Shown piece after piece: positions 17,302 through 25,201 of a stretch of 64,000 nucleotides of DNA. Below the pieces are notes generated by a model. It searched no databases and was not told the origin of the DNA. It saw nothing but the letters and a program-made list of their open reading frames with translations. Each line of letters begins with the position of its first letter. Within the stretch, counting starts at the first letter, position 1. Made by a program: the position numbers and the translations under genes. This DNA comes from Caballeronia sp031450805. Its GTDB lineage: Bacteria; Pseudomonadota; Gammaproteobacteria; Burkholderiales; Burkholderiaceae. The stretch covers positions 372,001-436,000 of the forward strand of contig NZ_JARTVY010000002.1 of NCBI RefSeq assembly GCF_031450805.1, in the 5' to 3' direction.

Positions 17302-18360
17302 ATGTCCAACTTTCCCCGCTTCGGTGTCTGGGCGCTCGTGCATGGCAGCCGTGCGGCGCTGCAGGACCCCGATGAGCCTTACGACGCATCCTGGGCGCGC
17401 AACAAGGCGCTCGTGCTCGAGGCCGAGCGTCTCGGCTATGACTCCGTGCTCGTCGCGCAGCATACGATCAATCCGCACGATCCTTCGCTCGACCAGCTCG
17501 AAGCGTGGACGGCGTCCGCGGCGCTGGCGGCGCTCACGTCGCGCATCGAGATCATCGCGGCGATCAAGCCTTATCTCTATCACCCGGTGGTGCTGGCGAA
17601 AATGGCCCAGCAAATCGAGCACATCAGCGGCGGGCGCTTCGCGATCAACCTCGTCAATGCATGGAACCGGCCGGAGCTCGAACGCGCCGGCATCGGCTTT
17701 GCCGAGCACGACGAGCGCTATGCCTATGGCCGCGAATGGATCGCGGTCGTCGATGCACTATTGCGCGGCGAAGCCGTGACGCATCGCGGAGACCACTTCC
17801 GTATCGATGATTATCGGTTGCGCCCCGGCGATCCGTTTCGCGCGCGCCCGCGCATTTATGTCGGCGGCGAATCCGAGCCCGCGCGTTCGCTCGTGGCGGC
17901 GCATGGCGACGTATGGTTCATCAACGGCCAGCCACACGGCGACGTAGCGAGCCTGATCGCCGATGTTTCCGCGCGCGTGCGCCCCGAGGGACGCGAGCCC
18001 TTGCGCTTCGGGCTGTCGGCCTTCGTGATCGCGCGGGAGACGGAGCACGAAGCGCAGGCCCATTTGCAGCATCTCTTTGCACTCGCGGAACTGGACAAGC
18101 CGCTGCGCGAGCGGCAAAAGGCGAACACCGATCCGAACGCGGTGATGCATCAGACCTTCGCGCGTTCGGCGCGGGTCGGCTCGAACGGCGGGACGGCTGC
18201 CGATCTCGTCGGCGATTACGATACCGTCGCGCGGCGCATTGCGGACTTTCATCGCGCGGGCATCGAACTCTTCATGCTGCAGTTCCAGCCGTTCGAAGCC
18301 GACATGGCCCGCTTCGCGCAGGAAGTGGCGCCGCGCGTGCGTCGCCTGTTGAGCGCCTGA
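17302..18360 (+). CDS. LLM-class flavin-dependent monooxygenase (SfnG/SsuD-like)
   Basis: A 352-residue luciferase-like monooxygenase related to SfnG (dimethyl sulfone monooxygenase) and SsuD (alkanesulfonate monooxygenase), cytosolic, using FMNH2 and O2 to release sulfite or methanesulfinate. Landmarks are LEAERLGYDSVLVAQHT, SRIEIIAAIKPYLYHPVVLAKMAQQIEHISGGRFAINLVNAWNRPE, HDERYAYGREW, and RIYVGGESEPARSLVAAHGDVWFINGQP. It is divergent from the binding-protein gene (gap 17070-17301) and convergent with the third SfnB-type gene. No flavin reductase (SsuE) is encoded in the window, so one must be supplied from elsewhere. Confidence 0.87.
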   Translation: MSNFPRFGVWALVHGSRAALQDPDEPYDASWARNKALVLEAERLGYDSVLVAQHTINPHDPSLDQLEAWTASAALAALTSRIEIIAAIKPYLYHPVVLAKMAQQIEHISGGRFAINLVNAWNRPELERAGIGFAEHDERYAYGREWIAVVDALLRGEAVTHRGDHFRIDDYRLRPGDPFRARPRIYVGGESEPARSLVAAHGDVWFINGQPHGDVASLIADVSARVRPEGREPLRFGLSAFVIARETEHEAQAHLQHLFALAELDKPLRERQKANTDPNAVMHQTFARSARVGSNGGTAADLVGDYDTVARRIADFHRAGIELFMLQFQPFEADMARFAQEVAPRVRRLLSA

Positions 18361-18365
18361 TACAG

Positions 18366-18396
18366 GACGCCTTCGCTAGCGATATGCGAAGGCGTC
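18366..18396. terminator. Bidirectional hairpin between convergent genes
   Basis: GACGCCTTCGC at 18366-18376 and GCGAAGGCGTC at 18386-18396 form a perfect 11-base-pair stem with a 9-base loop, in the 44-base gap between two convergent stops (18360 and 18405). No long T tract is present on either side. Position and stem strength favour a shared terminator or 3'-end stabiliser. Confidence 0.6.
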
Positions 18397-18404
18397 TCTC
18401 ATCA

Positions 18405-19640
18405 TCAAAAGAACGCGCCTGTAGGCGGGAGTTGCCCGGTCAACAAGTTCTGCCCGAGCAGGCGTTCCTTGTAAAGCCGCGGATTGTGCGACGCGATGAC
18501 CTTGATATTGCGCCAGTGCCGATCCAGCGCGCCGATGCGTGACACCACCGAGCCCGATCCGAGATCGATCAGCCAGCCCGCGATCTGCGGTGCGAGATCG
18601 TCGATGACGACCTTGGCCTCCGATGCCGCGAGCGTGGCGGCGAGCGTCGCGTCGTATTCGCCGCGCGTACCGTATGCATCCCACGCACGCTGCAGGGCAT
18701 CGACCGCACGGTCCGCGATCGCTTCGACGCTCGCGGCATAGGCGCGGATGCGGCCAAGCATCGATTGCAGAACCGGCTCGTCGGCGGGATGCGCGGCATC
18801 GCCGTGATAGAAGTTGCGCCCTCGCGCGCGCAACGCATCAGTGGCGTCCAGCGCGACACGACGCGCGATGCCTGCAATGCAGTTCGTCAGATACACCTGA
18901 TGGAAGGTGTATCCCCACGGCGCGGCTTCGTCGGACTTCGGCGGATCGGCCGGATAAAGCTGCGCGGCGGGAATCGCCACATTGCGAAAGCGCGCGGTTC
19001 CCGAACCCGTCAGGCGTTGACCGAAGCCTTGCCAGTCATCGTCATCGCCGACGCCCGGGCCGCGTTCCAGCACGTATTGCACGGTGCGGCCCGCGCGGCT
19101 CTCCACTGCGACGCCAGTGAACGCATCGTTATAGAGATTGCCCGTTGCATAGACCTTGTCGCCGGAGCCGACATAGACATCGCGCGATGCGTCCCATTCG
19201 AGCCTGCTCAAGACCTTCGTCGGTCGCGCGCCGGCTGCGGTGACATCGCTGTCGACGAAACCGAGCCCCAGCGTCTTGCCCTGGCCGGTGAGTGCCAGCA
19301 CACGCGCATGGAACGGATGATCGCGGCGCCGGAGCGCGGCTTCGACCTGCCACAGATGATTGCGAAAGGCATGCGCGATGTTCGAGTCGGCGGCGGCCAC
19401 ATCGCGCGCGACGGCGAGCATGTCGCGCAGTGACAAGCCGTGGCCGCCGGCATCGGACGGCAAACGCAGCGCGCCGAAGCCGAGCGCCTTGAGCTTCGCG
19501 ATCTCGTCATGCGGCAGGCGATGCAATCGTTCGCGTTCGGCCGCTGTCGCAGCGATGTCGCCGATGGCCTGCGAGAAGCCGAGTGCTGCCGACACGTCGG
19601 ACACGAGCCTCGGCCCCGCGTTGTGCGGGCGTTCCGTCAT
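18405..19640 (-). CDS. SfnB-family acyl-CoA-dehydrogenase-fold flavoprotein (paralogue 3)
   Basis: A 411-residue SfnB/DszC-type flavoprotein. It shows LKALGFGALRLPSDAGGHGLSLRDML, the mid-domain WQGFGQRLTGSGTARFRNVAI and the C-terminal LDRHWRNIKVIASHNPRLYKERLLG that is shared with the two other paralogues in this region. It begins 19 bases after the ssuA-like stop, so it is the last gene of the ssuCBA operon. That linkage suggests it acts on the compound imported by this ABC transporter. SfnB proteins are known from sulfone/sulfonate use in Pseudomonas; whether this one is catalytic on sulfonates is inference. Confidence 0.87.
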   Translation of the reverse strand: MTERPHNAGPRLVSDVSAALGFSQAIGDIAATAAERERLHRLPHDEIAKLKALGFGALRLPSDAGGHGLSLRDMLAVARDVAAADSNIAHAFRNHLWQVEAALRRRDHPFHARVLALTGQGKTLGLGFVDSDVTAAGARPTKVLSRLEWDASRDVYVGSGDKVYATGNLYNDAFTGVAVESRAGRTVQYVLERGPGVGDDDDWQGFGQRLTGSGTARFRNVAIPAAQLYPADPPKSDEAAPWGYTFHQVYLTNCIAGIARRVALDATDALRARGRNFYHGDAAHPADEPVLQSMLGRIRAYAASVEAIADRAVDALQRAWDAYGTRGEYDATLAATLAASEAKVVIDDLAPQIAGWLIDLGSGSVVSRIGALDRHWRNIKVIASHNPRLYKERLLGQNLLTGQLPPTGAFF

Positions 19641-19659
19641 GATGGTTGGTCTCCTCGCA

Positions 19660-20664
19660 TCACACTTTGATGCTGTAATCCGCCACCTTGATGCGCGAAT
19701 TGATGATCTTGCGTTCCGCGAGCCAGTCGGCGGCGCGCTGAAACTGCGCGACGAAAGCGGCGTCGTCGGGCTCGTGGAACTGATTGACGCGCTTGAGGCT
19801 CGTCAGATAGTCGCGAACCTGATCCGGATACTTGCCTTCGCGCTGCACGAGCAGTTCGGCGTCGGCTGAATGCGTGGACTGCCATGCGCCTTCGACGTAA
19901 TACGCATCGATGACCGCGCGGATCAGCTCCGAGTTTTCCTCGGTGAACTTGCGACGCGTCACGAGCGAGCTATAGTCGATGAGAAAGTCGAGGTCGCGGC
20001 CTTCGTTGAAGATGTCCTTCGCATCGTTCGAGAAGCGGGAGATGTCCACGCCCGGCGACCACATCGACCATGCGTCGACTTTGCCTTGTGCGAACGCGGG
20101 CGCTGCATCGGGCGGATTGAGGTAGACGAACTGCACCTTGTCCCGGTCGACGCGATGCTTCTCCAGCGCCGCGATGAGCAGAAACTCGCCGAGTCCCGAC
20201 CGGTTGACCGCCACCTTCCGCCCGGAAAGATCGGATACCGAATTAATGCCGCTCGACTTCTTCGCGATAATGGCCGTTGAACGCGGCGAGTAGATATCGA
20301 ATGCGTTGAATACGATGGGCGAGCCGGCGAGCATCGCGGCAAGCGCGGGCGTCGTCGATCCCCAGAAGCCGAAGTCGGCGCTGCCGCCGACCACGGCCTG
20401 AATCGAGGGCGCATGATTCGGGAACGGGCCGATCCATTCGACCTTGATGCCCTTGGCCGCCAGCGTTTTCTCGAACACGCCGCGTTGCTTCGCGATATCC
20501 GGCAGGCTGCCGTAGCCCCAGCCGATGCGAACGATGTCTGTGTTGCGTGTGAGCTTGCGCGGCTCGGCCGCGTGCGCGGGGAACAGGCCGCTCGTGGCTG
20601 CGCCGGCCAGCAAGCCACCCGCCGCGCGCAACAAGCGGCGGCGGGTCATCGAAGAATCGTTCAT
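19660..20664 (-). CDS. ssuA: Aliphatic sulfonate ABC transporter, binding protein
   Basis: A 334-residue periplasmic binding protein of the SsuA/TauA family. The N-terminus MTRRRLLRAAGGLLAGAATSGLFPAHA carries three consecutive arginines before a hydrophobic stretch and an AxA cleavage site, which points to a Tat or unusual Sec signal. Then come IVRIGWGYGSLPDIAKQRGVFEKTLAAKGIKVEWIGPFPN, GGSADFGFWGSTTPALAA and WSMWSPGVD, typical of the family. I used the ATG at 20664; a second ATG at 20649 directly before TRRRLL is possible. It follows ssuB by 34 bases. Confidence 0.9.
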   Translation of the reverse strand: MNDSSMTRRRLLRAAGGLLAGAATSGLFPAHAAEPRKLTRNTDIVRIGWGYGSLPDIAKQRGVFEKTLAAKGIKVEWIGPFPNHAPSIQAVVGGSADFGFWGSTTPALAAMLAGSPIVFNAFDIYSPRSTAIIAKKSSGINSVSDLSGRKVAVNRSGLGEFLLIAALEKHRVDRDKVQFVYLNPPDAAPAFAQGKVDAWSMWSPGVDISRFSNDAKDIFNEGRDLDFLIDYSSLVTRRKFTEENSELIRAVIDAYYVEGAWQSTHSADAELLVQREGKYPDQVRDYLTSLKRVNQFHEPDDAAFVAQFQRAADWLAERKIINSRIKVADYSIKV

Positions 20665-20698
20665 CCTTTCAGGTCCTTCCTGTCTTGTGGGAAAACGG

Positions 20699-21433
20699 TC
20701 AGTGACGCTGCACGCCCAGTTCTGCGAGCAGCGTGGGCCGCAGCGCCTGCGGCGCGTGGTCGTCGGTGTCGAACGATGCCGCAATCCGTCCGGCGCGCAT
20801 GACGAGGATGCGGTCGGCCAGTGCGAGCGCTTCGTCGACATCGTGCGTGACGATCAGCACACCGGGCTGATGAAGCGCCACGAGTTCCTTCACGAGTCCA
20901 TGCATGCGGATGCGCGTGAGCGCGTCGAGTGCGGCGAAGGGTTCGTCGAGAAGCAATAACGCGGGATCGTGGATGAGCGCGCGCGCGAGCGCCACGCGCT
21001 GCGCCTGGCCGCCCGACAGGTTGCGCGGCCAGTCGTCCTCGCGGCCGGCAAGCCCGACTTCGGCGAGCGCGCGGGCGGCGCCGTCACGGCCGATCGTATT
21101 TTCATGACCGAGCGCCACGTTCTGCCACAACATCGCCCAGGGCAGCAGGCGATGCTCCTGGAATACGACTGATGGGCGCTCCGGCGCCTGAATCTTGCCC
21201 GCATCAGGCGTATCGAGCCGTGCGAGCGCGCGCAGCAGCGTGGTCTTGCCGCAACCGCTTTCGCCGAGCAGCGCGACGAATTCGCCCTTGCGGATATCGA
21301 GGTCGAGCGAATCGATGACGATGCGGCTGCCATAACGTCGTTGCAGCCCGCGCGCCGACACCGCGAGTGTCGATGGCTCGATGCGGTCGTGAGTCCTTGC
21401 CCCGGCGGAGATAGGTTCGATGCGCTGCGTCAC
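20699..21433 (-). CDS. ssuB: Aliphatic sulfonate ABC transporter, ATPase
   Basis: A 244-residue ABC ATPase. Walker A is LLGESGCGKTTLLRALARLD, the Q-loop is VVFQEHRLLPW, the signature NLSGGQAQRVALARAL, Walker B LLLLDEPFAALD, and the switch histidine VTHDVDEAL. The QEHRLLPW form is characteristic of nitrate/sulfonate/taurine importers. The start is GTG at 21433, which overlaps the ssuC stop (GTGA, 21430-21433) and has AAAGGAG upstream; the frame remains open far upstream across ssuC, which is a shadow. It powers uptake through SsuC. Confidence 0.92.
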   Translation of the reverse strand: MTQRIEPISAGARTHDRIEPSTLAVSARGLQRRYGSRIVIDSLDLDIRKGEFVALLGESGCGKTTLLRALARLDTPDAGKIQAPERPSVVFQEHRLLPWAMLWQNVALGHENTIGRDGAARALAEVGLAGREDDWPRNLSGGQAQRVALARALIHDPALLLLDEPFAALDALTRIRMHGLVKELVALHQPGVLIVTHDVDEALALADRILVMRAGRIAASFDTDDHAPQALRPTLLAELGVQRH

Positions 21434-22269
21434 TGGCGCGCTCCTTTGACGTAGTTCGCATGCCACGACAGAAAGCGGGTTTCGAGCATGCGAACGAGGG
21501 CGTCCGCGACGACGCCGATGATCGCGTAGATGATGATGGTGAGCAGGATGACGTTGGTGTTCAGAAACTCGCGTGCGTCCATCGCGAGAAAGCCGATGCC
21601 GCGCGTCGTCGCGAGCGTCTCGGCGATGACGAGCGCGAGCCACGCATGTGCGAGGGCATAGCGCACGCCTGTGAGAATCGAAGGCATCGCGCCGGGAAGC
21701 ACGATTCGCCGCACGATGCCGGTCCGGCTCATGCCGATCACGCGGGCAAGTTCCATCAGCTTCGGATCGATCTGCCGGATGCCGAGCATCGTGTTGATGT
21801 AGATCGGGAAGAGCACCGCGAGCGCAACGAGAAAGATCTTCGCGACTTCGCCGACGCCGAACCATACGATGACGAGCGGAAGCATCGCGAGAAACGGAAT
21901 AGCGCGGATCATCTGAATGGGACGGTCGAGCAGCGCTTGCGCGAGCGGCGAGAAGCCGACGGCGACGCCGAGCGCGAGCCCGATGGTCCCGCCGATGACG
22001 AAGCCTGCCCCCGCCCGCAGCAGCGAGACGCCGAGGTGCACGAACAGCTCGCCGTTCTGCGCCATGTTCGCGGCGGTCGCGAAGACGCTGCTCGGCGCGG
22101 GAAGAACCTGCGGTGCGATCAGTCCGGCGCGGGCGGCGGCTTCCCAGAGCAGCACGACGATCGCGGGCACGGTCCATGAAAGCCATCGATAGAACACGCC
22201 CTTCGGAACGCTCGCACGCGTGGAGGGCGTCGACGCATAGGTGTTGCGCGAAGAAGTCAGGTCGGCCAT
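21430..22269 (-). CDS. ssuC: Aliphatic sulfonate ABC transporter, permease
   Basis: A 279-residue inner-membrane permease with about six transmembrane helices. The first helix follows RWLSWTVPAIVVLLWEAAARAGL; the EAA loop is near DPKLMELARVIGMSRTGIVRRIVLPGAMPSILTGVRYALAHAWLALVIAE, the standard SsuC/TauC motif. It is the first gene of the operon ssuC-ssuB-ssuA-sfnB-like. The promoter should lie in 22270-22400. No CysB or SfnR site was identified with confidence. The order lacks ssuE and ssuD, unlike the common ssuEADCB operon. Confidence 0.92.
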   Translation of the reverse strand: MADLTSSRNTYASTPSTRASVPKGVFYRWLSWTVPAIVVLLWEAAARAGLIAPQVLPAPSSVFATAANMAQNGELFVHLGVSLLRAGAGFVIGGTIGLALGVAVGFSPLAQALLDRPIQMIRAIPFLAMLPLVIVWFGVGEVAKIFLVALAVLFPIYINTMLGIRQIDPKLMELARVIGMSRTGIVRRIVLPGAMPSILTGVRYALAHAWLALVIAETLATTRGIGFLAMDAREFLNTNVILLTIIIYAIIGVVADALVRMLETRFLSWHANYVKGARQ

Positions 22270-22610
22270 GCAGGTTCCGTGATAACCATTGTTGATCTCG
22301 ATGCGCGGCGTGTCAGTCGAGAAAGGAGCTATTCATTAGAAGCTGGCGCGTACCGGCACGACAAACGTTTTATTGTTGGATGCTTTTTACGCAGCGCGTG
22401 GCAAGCAATTGCCGACGCGGCTGAGCAGCGAGCCGAAGGCGAGGGTGAACGATTGCGCGCCCGCGCGGCCCGGTTCTTGCTGCGCAGCGCCGGCGCGACC
22501 GTGAACGCGCCATCGGCGCTACAATCGGCCCCATCGCAGCCAGCGCCCGCAACGTGACGCCGGCGGTGGCAGACCGAATCAGCAAGGATCGAGGGAAAGG
22601 GAGAAGTTGT
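22270..22610. other. Divergent promoter region, ssuC / response regulator
   Basis: 341 bases with no convincing gene. It must hold the ssu promoter (minus strand) and the promoter of the response regulator (plus strand). A TACAAT hexamer in GCGCTACAATCGG near 22530 could be a -10 box for the latter. The rest is GC-rich without clear repeats. Confidence 0.4.
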
Positions 22611-23096
22611 ATGGCGGGGGCAGAGCTGAAAGCGGTCTTGCTTGTCGAAGACAGCGAGAACGACATCGAGTTGACGCTTCTTTCGCTACAAAGGGCAGGC
22701 TTGCAAAATCCCGTCGATGTCGTTCGCGACGGCGTAGAGGCGCTGGAATATCTGCGTTGCGAGAACAAGTGGAGCGGTCGCCCGGACGTGCACCCGGCCG
22801 TCATTCTGCTCGACAAGAAATTGCCGAGACTCGATGGCCACGACGTGCTTGCGGCCATCCGCGAAGACGAACATCTGCAGCACATTCCCATCGTGATGCT
22901 GACGTCGTCCCGCCAGGAAACAGATCTCCTGACAAGCTACGACCTCGGCGTGAATGCATACGTGGTGAAGCCGGTCGAATTCACGGACTTCATGGACGCC
23001 ATCAAGGACATCGGCGCATTCTGGCTCGTGCTGAACAAGCATCGGCCACGACAGCCCGGCGCTGCGCGCATGATGCCGCCGCCAGGCGACGACTAA
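22611..23096 (+). CDS. Single-domain response regulator (Rcp1/CheY-like)
   Basis: A 161-residue stand-alone receiver domain with no output domain. AVLLVEDSENDIELTLLSLQRAG gives the acidic pocket; the phospho-acceptor is Asp68 in VILLDKKLPRLDG, followed by VMLTSSRQE and the KPV lysine in AYVVKPVEFTDF. The spacing and the long beta3-beta4 loop resemble Rcp1-type regulators found next to phytochrome or PAS kinases. The ATG at 22611 is preceded by GGGAG. The gene converges with, and by its last four bases overlaps, the histidine kinase gene, so the two are likely partners under mutual transcriptional interference. Confidence 0.9.
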   Translation: MAGAELKAVLLVEDSENDIELTLLSLQRAGLQNPVDVVRDGVEALEYLRCENKWSGRPDVHPAVILLDKKLPRLDGHDVLAAIREDEHLQHIPIVMLTSSRQETDLLTSYDLGVNAYVVKPVEFTDFMDAIKDIGAFWLVLNKHRPRQPGAARMMPPPGDD

Positions 23097-24721
23097 GCGC
23101 TCAACGGCAATTTCACCACGAACGTCGTGCCGCGCCCCATGCCGGCACTATGCGCTTCGATACGTCCATGCTGTCGTTCAACGAGCGTCTTGACGAGCCA
23201 CAGGCCCAGTCCCAGGCCGCCCACGCGCCCCGATGACCTCGGCCTCAACTGCTCGAAGCGCTCGAATACCTTGTCGATCGCATCGGGGGAAATGCCACAG
23301 CCCGAATCGCTCACACTGAGCACGGCCTGCCCGTTATCGCATGTCACGGATACGTCGATGACGCCCGCATCCGTGAACTTGATCGCGTTGGTGACGAGAT
23401 TCCAGACGATCTGCTTCACGCGCGCGGCATCGCCCTGAACGGTGCACGGCTCCATCCTGCGGCTCGTCAGTTGCAGGCCCTTGTGTTCGGCCTGCAGGCG
23501 AAGGTCGTTCGCGACATCCATCACGAGCCGATCCAGCGCGAGCGGTGCGAATTCGATCGACAGCTTCCCCGACACGATTGCTCCGCTGTCGAGCAGATCG
23601 TCGACCATCAGCGCCAGTTGCTTCGCGTTGCGTTGAATGGTGGCGGTGGCGCGCGGCAGTCCGCCCTTGTAATCGGTGCGGTCCAGCAGTTCGGCCCAGT
23701 TGAGAATCACGCTGATGGGCGAGCGCAGTTCGTGAGAGACCGTCGTCAGAAAATGGTCCATCGCAAGCGCGTTCCTGTCGCTCTGTTCGCGCGCGAGCCG
23801 TTCATCGCCGGCGATACGTTGCTGATCGATTTCCTGCTGTTTTCGAGCGGTGATGTCGAGCACGAAGCCGAGCATCTGCGTGGGCCGGCCGCCTTCGCCA
23901 TAGCGCGCGCGGCCGCCCACCATGACCCAGTGGCCCGAACCGTCCGGCCATACGACGCGATACTCGACGCGGTAATCGCGATGCTCCGCAATGGCCGCAT
24001 CCAGTTCCGCGCGCACGCGGTCGCGGTCGACAGGATCGATGAGTTCGTTGAAAAGCCGTTCTGTCGTCAGCTCTTCGTGCGCCGTCAGGCCCAGGTTGAT
24101 CTTGGCCTGCGTGGTGCATGTGATGACCCCGGTCAGCAGATCGCGCTGCCATGCGCCGACTTTCGCAAAAGCAAGGACCTCCGCGAGCTGCTCGCGGCTT
24201 TCCTGTAGCTGCTTCTCTTTCTCCGCAGCGATGATCTGCCGAAGCTGCGCCTGCGACCGAAGACGCGCCTTCTCCCGCTTGTCGGCCTCACTGCGTTGCA
24301 CGCGCTCGGTCACATCGCTGACGCGAATGGCGTAGTAAGAGCGCACGCCATTCGCGGGCACGATCACGCTCGCCTTGATCTTCCAGAAGCGAAAAGCGAG
24401 CTTGCCATCCGGGCCTGACGGCCATTCGGCACGGAATGGGGGCGAGGAACGCGTTTCGCCCGCCGCGAGATTCACGAGTGCAGCCGCAACCCACTGATTG
24501 CGGGCCACGCGATGCGCTTCGCTTCCGTATTGATTGATCTCGTAGATCGATTTGCCGATGAGTGCTTCACGTGTATGCCCCGTCAACTGCGAATAACGGG
24601 CGTTGACAAAACATATACGGAAATTCTCGTCCAGAATGACATACGCATCGAGGATCGCTTCAAACCATGCTGCCGCGTCCGGGCCGTCCGCTTGGGAAAG
24701 CGATCTGATGAAGTCATCCAT
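23093..24721 (-). CDS. PAS-domain sensor histidine kinase
   Basis: A 542-residue cytosolic sensor kinase without membrane segments. It has an N-terminal PAS domain (AILDAYVILDENFRICFVNARYSQLTG), a coiled-coil, a second PAS/PAC unit ending in GFVLDITARKQQ, a HisKA domain with phospho-acceptor His330 in TVSHELRSPISVI, and an HATPase domain with N-box QIVWNLVTNAIKF, SDSGCGIS and GGLGLGLWLVKTLVE. The ATG at 24721 is the only in-frame start before a stop, yet no purine-rich ribosome site precedes it, so translation may be weak. The likely partner is the overlapping receiver protein. The signal is unknown. Confidence 0.9.
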   Translation of the reverse strand: MDDFIRSLSQADGPDAAAWFEAILDAYVILDENFRICFVNARYSQLTGHTREALIGKSIYEINQYGSEAHRVARNQWVAAALVNLAAGETRSSPPFRAEWPSGPDGKLAFRFWKIKASVIVPANGVRSYYAIRVSDVTERVQRSEADKREKARLRSQAQLRQIIAAEKEKQLQESREQLAEVLAFAKVGAWQRDLLTGVITCTTQAKINLGLTAHEELTTERLFNELIDPVDRDRVRAELDAAIAEHRDYRVEYRVVWPDGSGHWVMVGGRARYGEGGRPTQMLGFVLDITARKQQEIDQQRIAGDERLAREQSDRNALAMDHFLTTVSHELRSPISVILNWAELLDRTDYKGGLPRATATIQRNAKQLALMVDDLLDSGAIVSGKLSIEFAPLALDRLVMDVANDLRLQAEHKGLQLTSRRMEPCTVQGDAARVKQIVWNLVTNAIKFTDAGVIDVSVTCDNGQAVLSVSDSGCGISPDAIDKVFERFEQLRPRSSGRVGGLGLGLWLVKTLVERQHGRIEAHSAGMGRGTTFVVKLPLSA

Positions 24722-25201
24722 AGGAGCCTGAAGGAGAACACGAGCGCGTTATGCGTCTTGGGCGTGTTGAGAGGTGACATTGTCACATTTTTCTTGGTTT
24801 CCTGTACGTCGCCGGCTGTCAACTTAAACCGTCGATAAAGAAGATGTAAACGAAAGCACGGAACCATATGGGATGGATCAAGGCCTTGTTCGTCCAGCGA
24901 TAGCGTCGCAGTCGCCGATGCTTTCGCGTGCGCCGGGTGCGGCTATCAGTAAGGCCGCGTGCGACGAAGAAACGCTGGTGCGCAGTGTGTTCTGTCCGTT
25001 TACGGCATCCGCCAGCGAAGCTGAACTGAACAGAATATGGACACGCCAGGCAAACGTTCAATCGCCGCGTGGAAGGCATTTTCATTGCTTCATGCCACGC
25101 ATGGCATGTACTCGCGCAGGTAACATAGAAAAGACTTACTGATTCGAAGAAGACCTTCAAAGATTCTGAACGTACTTTCGTGACTCCCGACCGCCGTAGA
25201 A
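24722..25201. other. Divergent region between two kinase genes
   Basis: 480 bases without a convincing gene. It carries the promoters of the minus-strand kinase and the plus-strand hybrid kinase, and the inverted repeat listed at 24774. Short open frames here show no family resemblance. Confidence 0.4.
24774..24786. promoter_or_regulatory. Inverted repeat GTGACA-T-TGTCAC
   Basis: A 13-base perfect inverted repeat with a one-base centre, 53 bases upstream of the kinase ATG at 24721. With so short a loop it cannot fold as a hairpin, so a protein-binding operator is more likely than a terminator, despite the run of T that follows. The binding protein is unknown. Confidence 0.35.

Noticed and set aside
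21434..22186. In-frame N-terminal extension of ssuB across ssuC
   Set aside because: The extension is Arg-rich shadow of ssuC; the GTG at 21433 has a ribosome site and fits the family start.
24774..24796. Inverted repeat followed by T run considered as a terminator
   Set aside because: The central loop is one base, too short to fold, and no gene ends there; it is kept as a possible operator.
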